Below, in pieces: positions 11,500 to 21,386 of a stretch of 64,000 nt of DNA; positions within the stretch are counted from its first letter, which is position 1, and the number at the start of each line of letters is the position of its first letter. The translations under genes were made by a program, and so were the position numbers. Origin of the DNA: Sternotherus odoratus (lineage: Eukaryota > Chordata > Testudines > Kinosternidae); assembly GCA_032164245.1 (NCBI GenBank), contig JAVMKO010000001.1:77559892-77623891 (forward strand), in the 5' to 3' direction. The notes beneath the pieces are model-generated. The model was not told where the DNA came from. It was given only the letters and a program-made list of their open reading frames with translations, and did not search any database.

Positions 11500-13128
11500 C
11501 TGCTCAGGCTATTAAGTGAGACCAAATATATATTAGGACCAAAAGAATCTAATAATGCTATTGGTTCATTACTAGATGGAATTGGTAGAATTATCAATAA
11601 CACTGCTAAAAAGGCAGAAGTCTTCAATAAATATTTATGTTCTGTGGGGGGGGGGGGGAAGCAGATGATATGGTCTCATCATGGTGATAACACTATTTCC
11701 TTTCCATTAGTATCTCAGGAGGATGTTAAACAACAGTTACTAAAATTAAACTTTTTTTTATCAACAGGCCTGGATAACTTGCATCCAACAGTTTTAAGAG
11801 AGCTGGCTGAGGACCTCACTGGACTGTTAATGTTGATTTTTCCAATAAGCTTTGGAATACTGGGGAAGTTCCAGAAGACTGGAAGAAAGCCAACATGCCA
11901 ATATTTTTAAAGGGTAAACAGGATGACCCAAGTAATTATAGATCTGTCTTTCTGACATCAATTCAGGCAAGGTAATGGAGCAACTGATTCAGGGCTCAAA
12001 GAATTAATGGAGGTCAATATTATTAATGACAATCAATACAGGTTTATTGAAAATAGATCCTGTCAAACTAACCTGATATCTTTTTTTATGAGATTACAAG
12101 TTTGTTTGATAAAGATTAAAATAGTGTTGATATAATAGACTTGGACTTTTATAAAGTTTTTGACTTGATACCATGTGGCATTTTTAAGAAAAACTAGAAT
12201 AAAAAATTAACATGGCAAACATTCAGTGGATTAAAAGCTGGCTAATCAATGAGTCTCAAAACATAGCTGTAAATGGGGAAACATCATTGAGAAGGTGCAT
12301 TTTTAGTAGGGTTTTGCAGAGATCAGTTCTTGGCTCTATGTTATTTAACTTTTATATATATAATTGACCTGCAAGAAAACATAATATCACTGAAAGTTTG
12401 CAGATAACACAAAAATCAAGGGAGTGGTAAATAATGAAGAGGACAGCTCACTGATACAGAGCAATCCGGATTGCTTGGTAAACTGGCCACAAGCAAACAA
12501 ACATTTTAATGTGGCTAAATGTAAATGTACACATCTAGAAACAAAGAATGCAGACTATGGCAACATGATGGAGGACTCTAGCCTGAGAAGCAGTGACTCT
12601 GAAAAAGATTTGGGGGATCATGGTGGATAAACAACTGAGCATCACTTCCCAGTATGATGCTGTGGCCAAAAGAGTTAATGCGATCCCAAGTTGCATAAAC
12701 AGGGGAATCTCTGTTTGGAGAGAGAGGTTATTTCACCTCTGTATTTGGCACTGGGTGCGACAACTGCTGGAATACTGTGTCCAGTTCTGGTGTCCACAAT
12801 TCAAGAAGAACGTTGATAAATTGGAGAGGGTTCTGAGAAGAGCCACGAGAATTATTAAAGGATTAGAAAACACGTCTTATATACTGACAGACTCACTCAT
12901 AGACAGACTCAATCTATTTAGCTTAAGAACGAGAAGGTTAAGGAATGACTTGATTGCAATCTATACGTATCTACATGGGGGAAAAATATTGAACAGGCTC
13001 TTCTGTCCAACAGAGAAAAGTATAACACAATCCAATGGCTGGAAGCTGAAGTGAGACAAATTCAGGCTTGAAATAAGGTGTACATTTTTAACAGTGAGAA
13101 TAATTATCCATTGTAACAATTTACCAAG
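11500..13128 (+). mobile_element. CR1-clade LINE, decayed reverse-transcriptase region (left part)
   Basis: Fragments of a CR1 ORF2 are readable in shifted frames. At 11640-11910 there is the LNFFLSTGLDNLHPTVLREL segment that precedes the RT core. Near 12135-12165 is a degraded RT motif (DLDFYKVFDLI, family form DFSKAFDTV), and near 12305-12355 LQRSVLGSMLFNFYI (family form GSVLGPLLFNIYI). At 12590-13054 is the C-terminal region with LEYCVQFWCPQFKKN and LERVLRRATRIIKGLE. Stops and frameshifts between these blocks show it is dead. The element is interrupted at 13128 by an LTR-like insertion and resumes at 13673. Confidence 0.85.
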
Positions 13129-13672
13129 ATGTGATGGGGGTGGACTTGGCTGGAGGCCTCAGGGTCTTGCCACACTTGTCCCAGATCCTTGAAGCAGGCT
13201 AGAGTGGCTGCAGGGGAAGCAGCCAATCAGGGCTCAGGAGGGCCCTATAAAAAGGAGCTACAAAACAGCCACTGATACAGTAGTTCCTTGCTCGAGTTGG
13301 AGGAGTATGGATGGCTGAGGGAACTGCAGCACAATGGACAGTCCAGTGCCAGTAGGGACCGGGGAAGCAAGGAAGAGCTCCTGGTCCTGAGCTCAGAAGA
13401 GCCCTAAGCTAAGGGTAAGGCACTGGTGATGGCTCCCCTCCTCCCCCCCCAAAAAAAACCAGGCCACTAGGAAAGGGCCTACAATTGGATATCAGTAAAC
13501 TCCAGAAGGAGGCTGAAGTCTCAGCCAAAATAGACTAAGACGACAAAACCAATGCCTCCAAGGAGGAATCCCTGGGGATGTGGCCTAATGGCAGAACCAG
13601 GATTGGTTTAAAGACCATGAACACAGCCAACCAGAGGGGGTGCTCAGGACAGGTAAGTGCTGACCCATTTCA
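13129..13672 (+). mobile_element. solo-LTR-like insertion inside the CR1 element
   Basis: The insertion is about 544 bp and splits the CR1 3' region, whose sequence continues cleanly on the far side. The flanks carry the direct repeat CAAG (13125-13128 and 13673-13676), consistent with a 4-bp retroviral-type target duplication. The insert begins ATGTGATGG and ends ATTTCA, so the TG...CA ends are offset by one base. It contains a CCAAT box (13223-13227) and a TATAAAAA box (13246-13253) with normal promoter spacing, as in an LTR U3 region. No internal retroviral coding sequence is present. A non-LTR origin is not excluded. Confidence 0.5.
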
Positions 13673-13850
13673 CAAGGGTTGCGATGGATTCTTCACCACT
13701 GGCCATCTTAAATCAAGATCGTATGCGTTTCTAAAAGATCTGCTCCAGGAATTGTTTTGGAGAAATGTTATGGCCTGGCTTATACATGAGGTCAGACTAA
13801 ATGATCACAATGGTCCCTTCCGGCCTTGGAATCTATGGAGCTGTATTGTA
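13673..13850 (+). mobile_element. CR1-clade LINE, 3' end (right part)
   Basis: The stretch resumes the interrupted CR1: 'ggttgcgatggattcttcacc', 'ttctaaaagatctgctccag', 'tatggcctggcttatacat', 'gaggtcagactaaatgatca', ending 'ccggccttggaatctatgg'. This is the canonical CR1 3' terminus. Confidence 0.8.
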
Positions 13851-14904
13851 GACGAGGCTCCAGGTGATCTGGACCATTTGTACTGAGCCACTATCTTCAG
13901 CAGGCTCTGAAAATGGTTTAGGCCACCTGGAGCACAATTCACACTGCAGTTCCAAGGGGCTTTAAAAACCACATTAGCTGACCTGCGTTTCAAGTCGGTT
14001 AGAATTCTGTGGAGACGTTTCCCACCCAGACCAGGTCACTGGTTTACAGGGATTGGGGTGGAAATTTTCAGGTGATGCTCTTCGGTGTTTTCTCTAGGAA
14101 AAAACTCCCCTTGGAAGTTGGAATCCTTGCCTCAGTCTTCACCATCTTAGGGATCAGATGAGAGGGAAAAATTTGAAATACACATTCCCCACTGAAACAA
14201 TCTTTGCTGAAGCAGAGCTGTTGCCACAACCTCAGGCATAGAGAAGGTTGGGAAGCAAAGGCTATGATGTTGCAGATGGAAAGCAGTTGTCACTAATATT
14301 CTCTGCCAGCTCTGTCCAGCTGGTTGGTTCAGCAGAAAATCCATTTGTCTGAACTAGTCACTTGAATCTCCCAATTTAGATTGTGTTTAAAAAGCCATAT
14401 GAATAGCCTGGCTTTGTGAATGGTCACCATTTTCAATTCAGTTGGACAGGAGCAGTAAGCTTTAAATATTCTTATGCAGTAACTGAAAAACGACAGCATC
14501 TGGCTAGTTATGAGAAGAAAATCTGTCATCTACCTACATCTTCCGGGACTCCTGTCACCTTGGTATCTGAGCTCCGCACAACAGTTAGGGATTGAGTCTC
14601 ACAACAACCTGTAAAACACACACATGGCAAAGCAAAAAGAATGGAATCATCAGAAGTCTCTGGCTAGCCCTCTGCTTTAACAATAAATCTCCTTAGCAAA
14701 ACGGATCGATATAGGGGCCTTGTCCAAGCTGAACAAAATGTAAAAAACAAACAGCATCAGTGGTGGAAACTAAACAAGCTATTCCCACTTCTTTACATCT
14801 GAACAGAGTACGATATTATTAGTAATGCAGGTATGGAATATTTAAACAATTACCTCAATGGTCCCTTAAAAATGCAGATTCGATAGATTATATATTCTGG
14901 GGCA

Positions 14905-14985
14905 GATCATTAAAGGGTGTTAATTGGCATCACTCCGATTGAAATCAATGGAGCCACCATTTACGCCAGCTATGGATCCAGCCTC
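14905..14985. repeat. short ancient palindromic repeat, second copy
   Basis: The stretch reads 'ggcatcactccgattgaaatcaatggag...atttacgccagctatggatcc', the same inverted design as the copy at 7183-7258 and with different mutations. Confidence 0.4.
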
Positions 14986-15869
14986 AGCATATTTAATTTT
15001 AGTGGCTTATGTTCACTTGAGGGAAATCAGCAGCATCTTAAAAGGCTCACGTGTGGTACGGCTGAATCATGGGGCACTTTAAGCACTGCAGGAGCCAGTC
15101 TTTATCGCACAGGGTGGTAATGGTGTGGAAATTGGATTAGCTCTCATTTCCCCAGCAGCTTTCTGAAAAACCCAGCCATCTGATTGTCATCCACACATCA
15201 ATTACAGAACAGCAAGCATCACACAAGTAGGACCCAATTCTGTCACAATGCAGACTGTGAAAAAATCTTGAAAGGCATCTCTGTCCTTTTTAAGGACTGC
15301 TTCTCAATGAGTAGAATGGGAGATTAGAGGGGGAATGGACCATGATGTGACAGAAAAAGAGTCTCCCTTTACGGAATGCGCACACTCCCTGTAATTGTTG
15401 TCCAACACATAGAAGATATGTACCATGTGTGGGTGGATGTGAAGGAGAGATCCAACTACAGACAATTTCAGTGTTTGACAGCAACAGAGCCTTTTATAAA
15501 AGTGACATGCTTCCAGCTCTGGAAAAAGGGAAACGAAAATTACCTATCCTAAGCATGTCAAGGATTATCTATTGGGATACATCAAAGAGTAACTGCAGGA
15601 AAGATCAAAGTGATTTACATTCACTGAAGTCTCACAAACAACTCATGTGAATTCCACCTTTCTATGGGACATTCAGCAGAGATCATCTGTTGGAGTCTAG
15701 CAGGCGTATTCTATACCAGAGGCCATAGGTGCCATGCACAGGGGGGTAAAGGAGGACTGGTGGTCTTCGGTCCCTCATGTCTTTCTTTCACTACAGTACT
15801 CCTGAGAGATGCTGAGAAGCAGACTTCAGAGGGAGGCAGATGAGGTCAGAAACAAGCTTCCTCCTTTGT

Positions 15870-16010
15870 GGTATAATAATGCAAAGTCAGAGGCATTATG
15901 GGGAGTTTAAGCCTTCCTCTAAAAAACGTAGATTTGGCTGCTATCAGAGAGACAGGATAATAGATCAACAAGGTCATTGGGCTGATCCAATATCACAATC
16001 CTTTCCCTGG
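15870..16010 (+). repeat. CR1 LINE 3'-end fragment
   Basis: The order 'ggggagtttaagccttcctc', 'ggctgctatcagagagacag', 'gataatagatcaac', 'attgggctgatccaatat' is a diverged CR1 terminal block (family form: ccttcctctg...gacaggatactggactagatgg...ggtctgatccagtat). Confidence 0.55.
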
Positions 16011-16109
16011 TTATAAACAGGACACCACTTTTTGCACACAATATATCAGACTATGATCTACTCAGAACAAAACCATACCAGTTAGACTCCTCAATTAAGT
16101 ATTGCTAGT

Positions 16110-16485
16110 AGTGTGAGCAATGAACTGAAAGACAACCGGGATCTATGCAGTGCTTAATTCATGCCGGGGCTGAGCCCCAGTGCCTCTAGCCTTGGCAGTT
16201 CATAGACCCGGCACCTCTGGGTTTGCCCGGTCAGTTATGAAAATTAAAAAAATGTCTTGACCGCTGGCACCTAATTGTTTGAGCCTGAAACCTCTTTCAT
16301 TACAAAATCAAGCACTAGATCTATGCCTAGCTCTGCCTATGACTCATGGCCTGCATGACCACGGAGGAGGGGATACTCGACTTATCGGTGCTGCAGTTTA
16401 CCCCTCTATGAAATGGGTATAACAACAGAGTTGACTCACACGGTGTTGTGAGGCTGGTCTATGAAGCACTCTGAGACATTTCAAC
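16110..16485 (+). repeat. MIR/CORE-SINE, split by a MITE
   Basis: The left piece (about 16110-16147) and right piece (16318-16485) together read as one MIR copy: 'caatgaactgaaagacaac', 'ctagctctgcctatgactca', 'ctgcagtttacccctctatg', 'aaatgggtataa', 'ggtgttgtgaggct', 'gaagcactctgagac'. The inserted 170 bp is a separate hAT-type element. Confidence 0.6.
16148..16317. mobile_element. hAT-type MITE with 8-bp target duplication
   Basis: This 170-bp element has inverted ends CAGTGCTTAATT... and ...AATCAAGCACTA. It is flanked on both sides by the perfect 8-bp direct repeat GATCTATG (16140-16147 and 16318-16325). An 8-bp duplication and CAGTG-type ends are typical of hAT elements. It has no coding capacity. 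It sits inside a MIR copy, so it is younger than that SINE. Confidence 0.75.
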
Positions 16486-16679
16486 AAAACAAAACAGCTC
16501 CCTGCACACCACACTTCCCCTTGCAATTTCGGGAGCGCTCGGCATGTCCACCGAAAATAGCCGCCGAATAAGGAGTTAATTTACTTGGCGGCTTTTTGGC
16601 GGACATACAAGGGTCCACCACACCGAGAAAGAAACTAAAAAGGGGTCACGGTTCTCCAAAGATTGAGAACCCCTCCACT

Positions 16680-17380
16680 AGGGTGACCAGATCACAGGAC
16701 CAGAATATCGGGACACACTGGGGCCCCGCCCACAGTCCACCCCTGCTCCTCCCAGACTCCACCCCCAGCCTGCCCCAGGTCTTGCCCCCCTTCCCCTGGG
16801 GCACAAGACATTCCCCCTCCTCCCCCCCCCCACAGCTCCTCCGTGGGTTGGGGGCACCAGCCCCGCCCCCCAGCTCCGGGCACTGCACAGCCCCGCCATG
16901 GGTGGGGGGCAGAAGCCCCTCCCCCCCAGTTCCAGGCAGCCCCGCCGCTGGTCGGGGGTGAACCCACTCTCCGAAACCACGGGCTGGGGACCCAGGGCCT
17001 TGGCTCCCATCAGCCTACAGCCCCCCCCCCCCTTTACCTGGCTTTTCTGGTCTGGCTCCTAGGGTCAGCGGGGAGGGGGGGCCCTGCACGCCACATGCTA
17101 TGCCGGCCAGAAGCACTGGCTCCAGCTGCCATTGGCTGAAAGCTGGGGGGGGGGGGGGTGTCTGTGCCCACAGCGCCCATTGGCCATGCTGGAGCCAGTG
17201 CTTGTGGTGGGTGCAGCAGGGACTTGCCGCTCCTGTGCTTAGGAAGGAGCCGCAGGATCCTACTGCCCCCCCTTTCCTGGGAGCAGCCCCGAGCCAAACT
17301 ATCCGGACAAATGGCGTCCCGGCCATACCTGGGTCGGGATGCGGGACAAACCGCTGAATAGCGGGACGTCTGGTCACCCT
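16680..17380. mobile_element. non-autonomous element with 12-bp inverted termini
   Basis: The left end AGGGTGACCAGA (16680-16691) is the exact reverse complement of the right end TCTGGTCACCCT (17369-17380). Subterminal 'cgggaca' and 'gcgggac' motifs repeat near both ends. The interior is C-rich with long homopolymers and no credible coding frame. No clear target duplication was seen. I infer a DNA-transposon-derived (MITE-like) element; superfamily not assigned. Confidence 0.55.
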
Positions 17381-17499
17381 GCCTTGCACGGCCTGGTTTG
17401 GCAGGCGGGGGGAGGGGGGGTAATGCCTTGTAGCCAGCTGAACTTCGGCTACCACCCTTCTCCAGCAAGCCACCCCCTCCTCTCCTTAACCCCTTGTAG

Positions 17500-18130
17500 C
17501 GATGAGACACAAGCCGGGGGGACCCATCCCGGGAGCTTGCGGAGATGCCCGCCCCAGGGGCGGAACAGGCGCCTGCTCCCGACACGGCGTGCGGCGCGTT
17601 AACCGGATTTCTGTCGGGGAAGCGCTGCGGGGCCCCAGGAGAGACCCGCCTCCCAGCCTCCCGTCGCGGGGGCCTCTGCACGCGGCAGCCCCGGCCGGCG
17701 CTGAGCAGCCCGCGCCGACCCGCGGCACGTGCCGGCAGCGCTCAGCCCGCCCTCCCCCGGGACCGCGACCGCCGCGCGCAGGCCGAGCAGCGCCTCCCCC
17801 GGCCTCACCTGCGGGGCCCCGCTCACTGGCCCCGGGCGGTCATGCCGCCGCCGCCGCCGCTCTTCTTCTGCCCGGGAGCGGGCCGGCCGCGCGAAGGACC
17901 ATCCAGCATGCACCGCTCCGCGATGTCACTTCCTGAGCCCCCGCCGGCTCGGTGCGGGGCCCGCGGGCAGCAGCCGGTCGCCGTGACGGGGGCGGGCTTA
18001 GCCCGGTGTCACGGCACCACTGCAATCGCACTGATCCGAGCTGAGCGTGAGATCAGCCTCCTGCGGGACTTCGTCCCGGGGAGCACGCAAGCCGCTCGCT
18101 CTTGTCACCCACGCACAGAGACAGCCGCGG
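17500..18130. promoter_or_regulatory. CpG island, probable CCDC134 promoter
   Basis: The block is very G+C-rich and dense in CpG compared with its surroundings, and contains a (CCG)n run at about 17844-17860. On the minus strand it carries an ETS-type CAGGAAGTG (17935-17927) abutting a TGACATCG half-CRE-like sequence, and GCATGCTGGA (17911-17902), resembling the ZNF143-type promoter core. No TATA box is evident, as usual for housekeeping promoters. It lies upstream of CCDC134 and no other gene was found nearby. Confidence 0.6.
17809..17890 (-). other. CCDC134: candidate non-coding first exon of CCDC134
   Basis: A strong minus-strand donor (CCCGCAG|GTGAGG, GT at 17808-17807) lies inside the CpG island, just downstream of the promoter-like motifs. 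The acceptor at 8205-8204 in front of the start-codon exon needs an upstream partner, and this is the best candidate seen. The 5' end is a guess based on motif positions. Confidence 0.4.
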
Positions 18131-18690
18131 GGGATTTTAAAAAGACCATCCCGATTCTAGGGGCTTTGCCTTGTACCGACTCGGTGCTTACTTTGTAATG
18201 AAACAGGTGCTGGGACTCAAGCAATTTTTTTACTTTCATAGCTAACTGGGCAAACCCAGAGGTGTTGGGGCTCCCACCTGCAAAGCCTAGAGGTGCCAGG
18301 GCTGCCCCCAGTACAAATGAAGCACTGTACAGGACCTTATTACCCTCCCCTCCTGATTTTTCACACTTCTTGTCTGGTCACCCTAGCACACACATACATG
18401 GTAATCTCAAAAACACAGATGCAGGATGCCAGCACAACAAGGGCTGCATTTCAGGGGCAGAGGAGTATTTTCTGTACACTCCATCTGTAAAATCTTTTGG
18501 ATCCTTCAGGCTGAAAGACCCTAGGAAGGTAAGGTGATGAATGAGGATTTTTTTAAAACAAAATGTCTTTGAACCATACAGAACATGGAGCGGAAATAGA
18601 TCAAAAATAAATGAGGAAAATGAAAAGATAACCTTCAAAGTAAAATGTGTAGATTTAAAGTCTGAAATATAGGACTATATAACTATAGTC
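18131..18690. other. intergenic, repeat-derived edge only
   Basis: No gene was recognised. The end motif TCTGGTCACCCT, identical to the right terminus of the 16680-17380 element, recurs at 18373-18384, preceded by 'tttttcacacttcttg'. A further truncated copy of that repeat class probably ends there. Confidence 0.4.
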
Positions 18691-18960
18691 TAGGACTATA
18701 ACAGGGTTTAAAAGAGCTGGATAAATTCATGGAGGCCAAGTCCATAAATGGCTATTAGCCGGGATGGGTAATGAATGGTGTCCCTAGCCTCTGTCTGTCA
18801 GAGGGGGGTGATGGATGGCAGGAGAGAGATCGCTCGATCATACCTGTTAGGTTCACTCACTCCGGGGCACCTGGCATTGGCCACTGTCGGTAGACAGGAT
18901 GCTGGGCTAGATGGACCTTTGGTCTGACCCAGTATGGCCGTTCTTATGTTCTTATGTTCA
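18690..18960 (+). repeat. CR1 LINE 3' end with TTCTTATG tail
   Basis: The stretch is well preserved: 'gataaattcatggaggccaa', 'ggctattagccgggatgg', 'ggtgtccctagcctctgt', 'ggggcacctggcattggcc', 'gacaggatgctgggctagat', 'ggtctgacccagtatggc', ending in the short repeat TTCTTATGTTCTTATGTTC. This is a 5'-truncated CR1 of a younger sauropsid type. Confidence 0.85.
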
Positions 18961-19805
18961 CAGGCAAAAGGCTAGCTCAGGCCCACTTGCATGTGTGCTT
19001 TTGCTCATCCCAGCATCCCCACTGAGATGAATAAGACTGTACACATGGATAAAGTTGTGTCACCTCACCTACATAAATGTTTGCAGGATTAAGTCCTTAA
19101 AGCACGAAGACCTGCAGCTGTATCACCAAGTGTTGAGATCCATCAGTTAAGCAGAGCCAGTACTTTGATGGAAGACCTCAAAGAAACTCCATCCACCATG
19201 GGGCAACTGTCTACCTGTTTCCCACTGTTGGTTGCTACATTGCTCCTACTGTTAGAAACATTGGGAGTCCCACTGTGGATAGGCAGCTGAAGGCACTTTT
19301 ATACTATATTTAGATCTGTTCTGGGTAGGTGGACTTGAATTACAGTTAAATGTCTGCAGCAGTCTAACCAACTTAGCTAGCCAATGAACCAGTGAAGCTA
19401 AACCAATGGTCAGCACTACCAGGTACGTTTTCTAGAAAAAAAACTTGTCTACACAAGGCCTCTGTGTGCGGACAAGCAATTTCAAATACACAGGATGCAG
19501 AAAAGGCCTGGTAAAGAAACACAGTAACACCCAGCAGGAAAAAAAAAGAAAAGAAACAGGAAGTTGTATCTGACATATTGTTCTGAAATCTATGTAATTT
19601 CGCACAATCACTGTTTTAAGAACCACAGTATAGGTATCATATAATGCCACAGTCACACTAATATCTACCCACCTAGAAAAGTTAATACTCTGGATATAAT
19701 ACAAGAAGAAGAGCTAGCTAGGTAGGTGAGAGTTCATGAGAAAAGAGCTAATGGGCCAGCAATATTCAGGACCATAATAGGGGAAAAGTGCTTGTTGGGT
19801 TATTG
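18961..19805. other. intergenic, nothing recognised
   Basis: There is no gene, RNA or named repeat here. The A-rich stretch near 19538-19557 explains the short antisense frames with poly-F/S translations. Confidence 0.5.
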
Positions 19806-19969
19806 GCTGAAGCCCATCCACTTTCCTCTCTTCCTCGCCCCTTAACCAGCTGCCACCACGTTAGGCTGGGCGATCGTCCTCATGCCCTTGGTCAGAGTAT
19901 TTCCCTTTGCGACTGAAGCGTGCCCCGACGTGCAGGTCTTGAGGCTGGGCCCAGTGTCGGGGGCCCATG
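19806..19969 (-). repeat. diverged partial unit of the tRNA-Asp array
   Basis: From 'cccatccactttcctctctt' to 'gtgtcgggggcccatg' the sequence follows the array unit with several substitutions and a 3-bp loss (gactgaagcg against gactccgaagcg). It lacks the tRNA-containing part and stops exactly where the LTR-like element begins. It is more diverged than units inside the array, so it looks like an old, stranded edge unit. Confidence 0.85.
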
Positions 19970-21094
19970 TGTCACGTTACTGGAATTATTTGGGATCATA
20001 TAGATGATTGGTGCAACCAAGGTCCTGTAGTGGCACCAACTATTGTGTAAAGGGGGTTATATAAGGTGTGTACGACCAGTTTATGGTCTGCTAAGTATGA
20101 TTAATCTATCTGTATGTGTGTATCTTTTTTGTAACTAAATTTATGGATATTGGCTATATGGTGCCTGTATATCAAACTTATGCTTGGCTTCTGGGTGAAA
20201 ACTCAGACAAGCTGTTGTTAACTTGGCTGGCCTGGCTGATAGGCCGTTAAAGACCACCAGCTACACAATGACCTTTGTAGATGCCTGTCCACACCCGAGC
20301 TTCTCCAGGGATGTAACCTGCCTGGTCAGGAACTGAATCTTGGAGAGTGGTAATTGGAAGATGTGACTATGAACCTCCATTTTGCAATTGGACTCTGCAT
20401 AAGAAGGAGTAGGGGGTCTTCACCCACAAGAGGAAGTCTATAAAAACTGGGAGAAACTTCCTCCATTTTGTCTTCAATCTGCAACCTTCAGCTAGCACCT
20501 ACCTCTGGATGGGATTTTGCTACACGTGGAAGCTCTGACCAACGGATTGATGACCCATCCCTGGAGGGGATGCATTCCAGAGACTTTTATCTGAACCTGC
20601 AGTTTATTCTACAGCTGCAAGCCTGAACCAAGAGATTTGCCATTACTGCATATAATTGATTTCTTTTAACCATTCCTAACCCTCACCTATATGTTTTTCC
20701 TTATATAATAAACCTTTAGATTTTAGATTCTAAAGGATTGGCAACAGCGTGATTTGTGGGAAGATCTGATTGGTATATTGACCTGGGTCTGGGGCCTGAT
20801 TCTTTGGAATTGGGGAGAACCGTTTTCTTTATTTGGGGGATTGGTTTTCATAACCATTGATCCCCAGGACAGATGGCTGCTGGTGGTGATACTGGGAATC
20901 TGGAGTGTCTAAGGGAATTGCTTGTGTGACTTGTGGTTAGCCAGTGGGGCGACACCAAAGTCTTTTCTGTTTGGCTGGTTTGGTTTCCCTTAGTGTGGAA
21001 AAACCCCAGCTTTGGGCTGTAGATGCCCCTTTGGAAGCAATCTGTCCTGATCTGACACTCACAGTTGGATCCCACAAGGAACAGCTCCGTCACA
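19970..21094 (+). mobile_element. solo-LTR-like element at the array edge
   Basis: This 1125-bp element begins TGTCACG and ends CCGTCACA, with TG...CA termini and a TGTCAC/GTCACA-type inverted end. It has TATAAAAA at 20439-20446 and AATAAA at 20707-20712, the expected U3-R-U5 order for a plus-strand LTR. It has no coding region, so it would be a solo LTR. Both sides are array sequence, but the flanks overlap by about 130 bp of unit sequence rather than showing a short target duplication. Confidence 0.65.
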
Positions 21095-21373
21095 CCTTGA
21101 CCAGCTGCCACCACGTTAGGCTGGGCGATCGTCCTCATGCCCTTAGTATTTCCCTTCGCGACTCCGAAGCGTGCCCCGACGTGCAGGTCTTGAAGCGGGG
21201 CCCGGTATCGGGAGCCCATGTCCAGGCTTTCGCTAGGGCAGGGGTGCCCTTGCGGGCTAATTGTCCCTCTGGAGCTGAAAATCAACACCGCGGCGGGGTG
21301 TGAACGGAGGTCCCCGTAGAAGGAGGAGATGAGGAACGGGCTGGCCGGGCACGCCATTTCCCTCTGCCCCTTC

Positions 21374-21377
21374 AAAA
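21374..21377 (-). terminator. Pol III terminator (TTTT) of tRNA-Asp copy 1
   Basis: Four T residues on the minus strand begin 10 nt after the tRNA 3' end. The same TTTT lies 13 to 10 bases below the lower coordinate of the other tRNA-Asp copies in the window. Confidence 0.8.
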
Positions 21378-21386
21378 GGGAGCGCT

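Larger units (their letters stand above)
8204..17808 (-). other. CCDC134 first intron (proposed)
   Basis: This is the interval between the proposed non-coding first exon and the exon with the start codon, about 9.6 kb. It contains CR1, LTR-like, MIR and hAT-type repeats listed separately. No other exon was recognised in it. The stretches 8590-9360, 9600-11490, 13860-14900 and 14990-15860 hold nothing I can name; 8590-9130 is A+T-rich and may be a diverged repeat. Confidence 0.5.

Noticed and set aside
17034..17681. Long overlapping frames on both strands in 16.6-18.2 kb
   Set aside because: They lie in a C-rich transposon-like element and the CpG island, where stop codons are rare by composition. 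Low-complexity translations (poly-P, poly-G, poly-A) and no homology.
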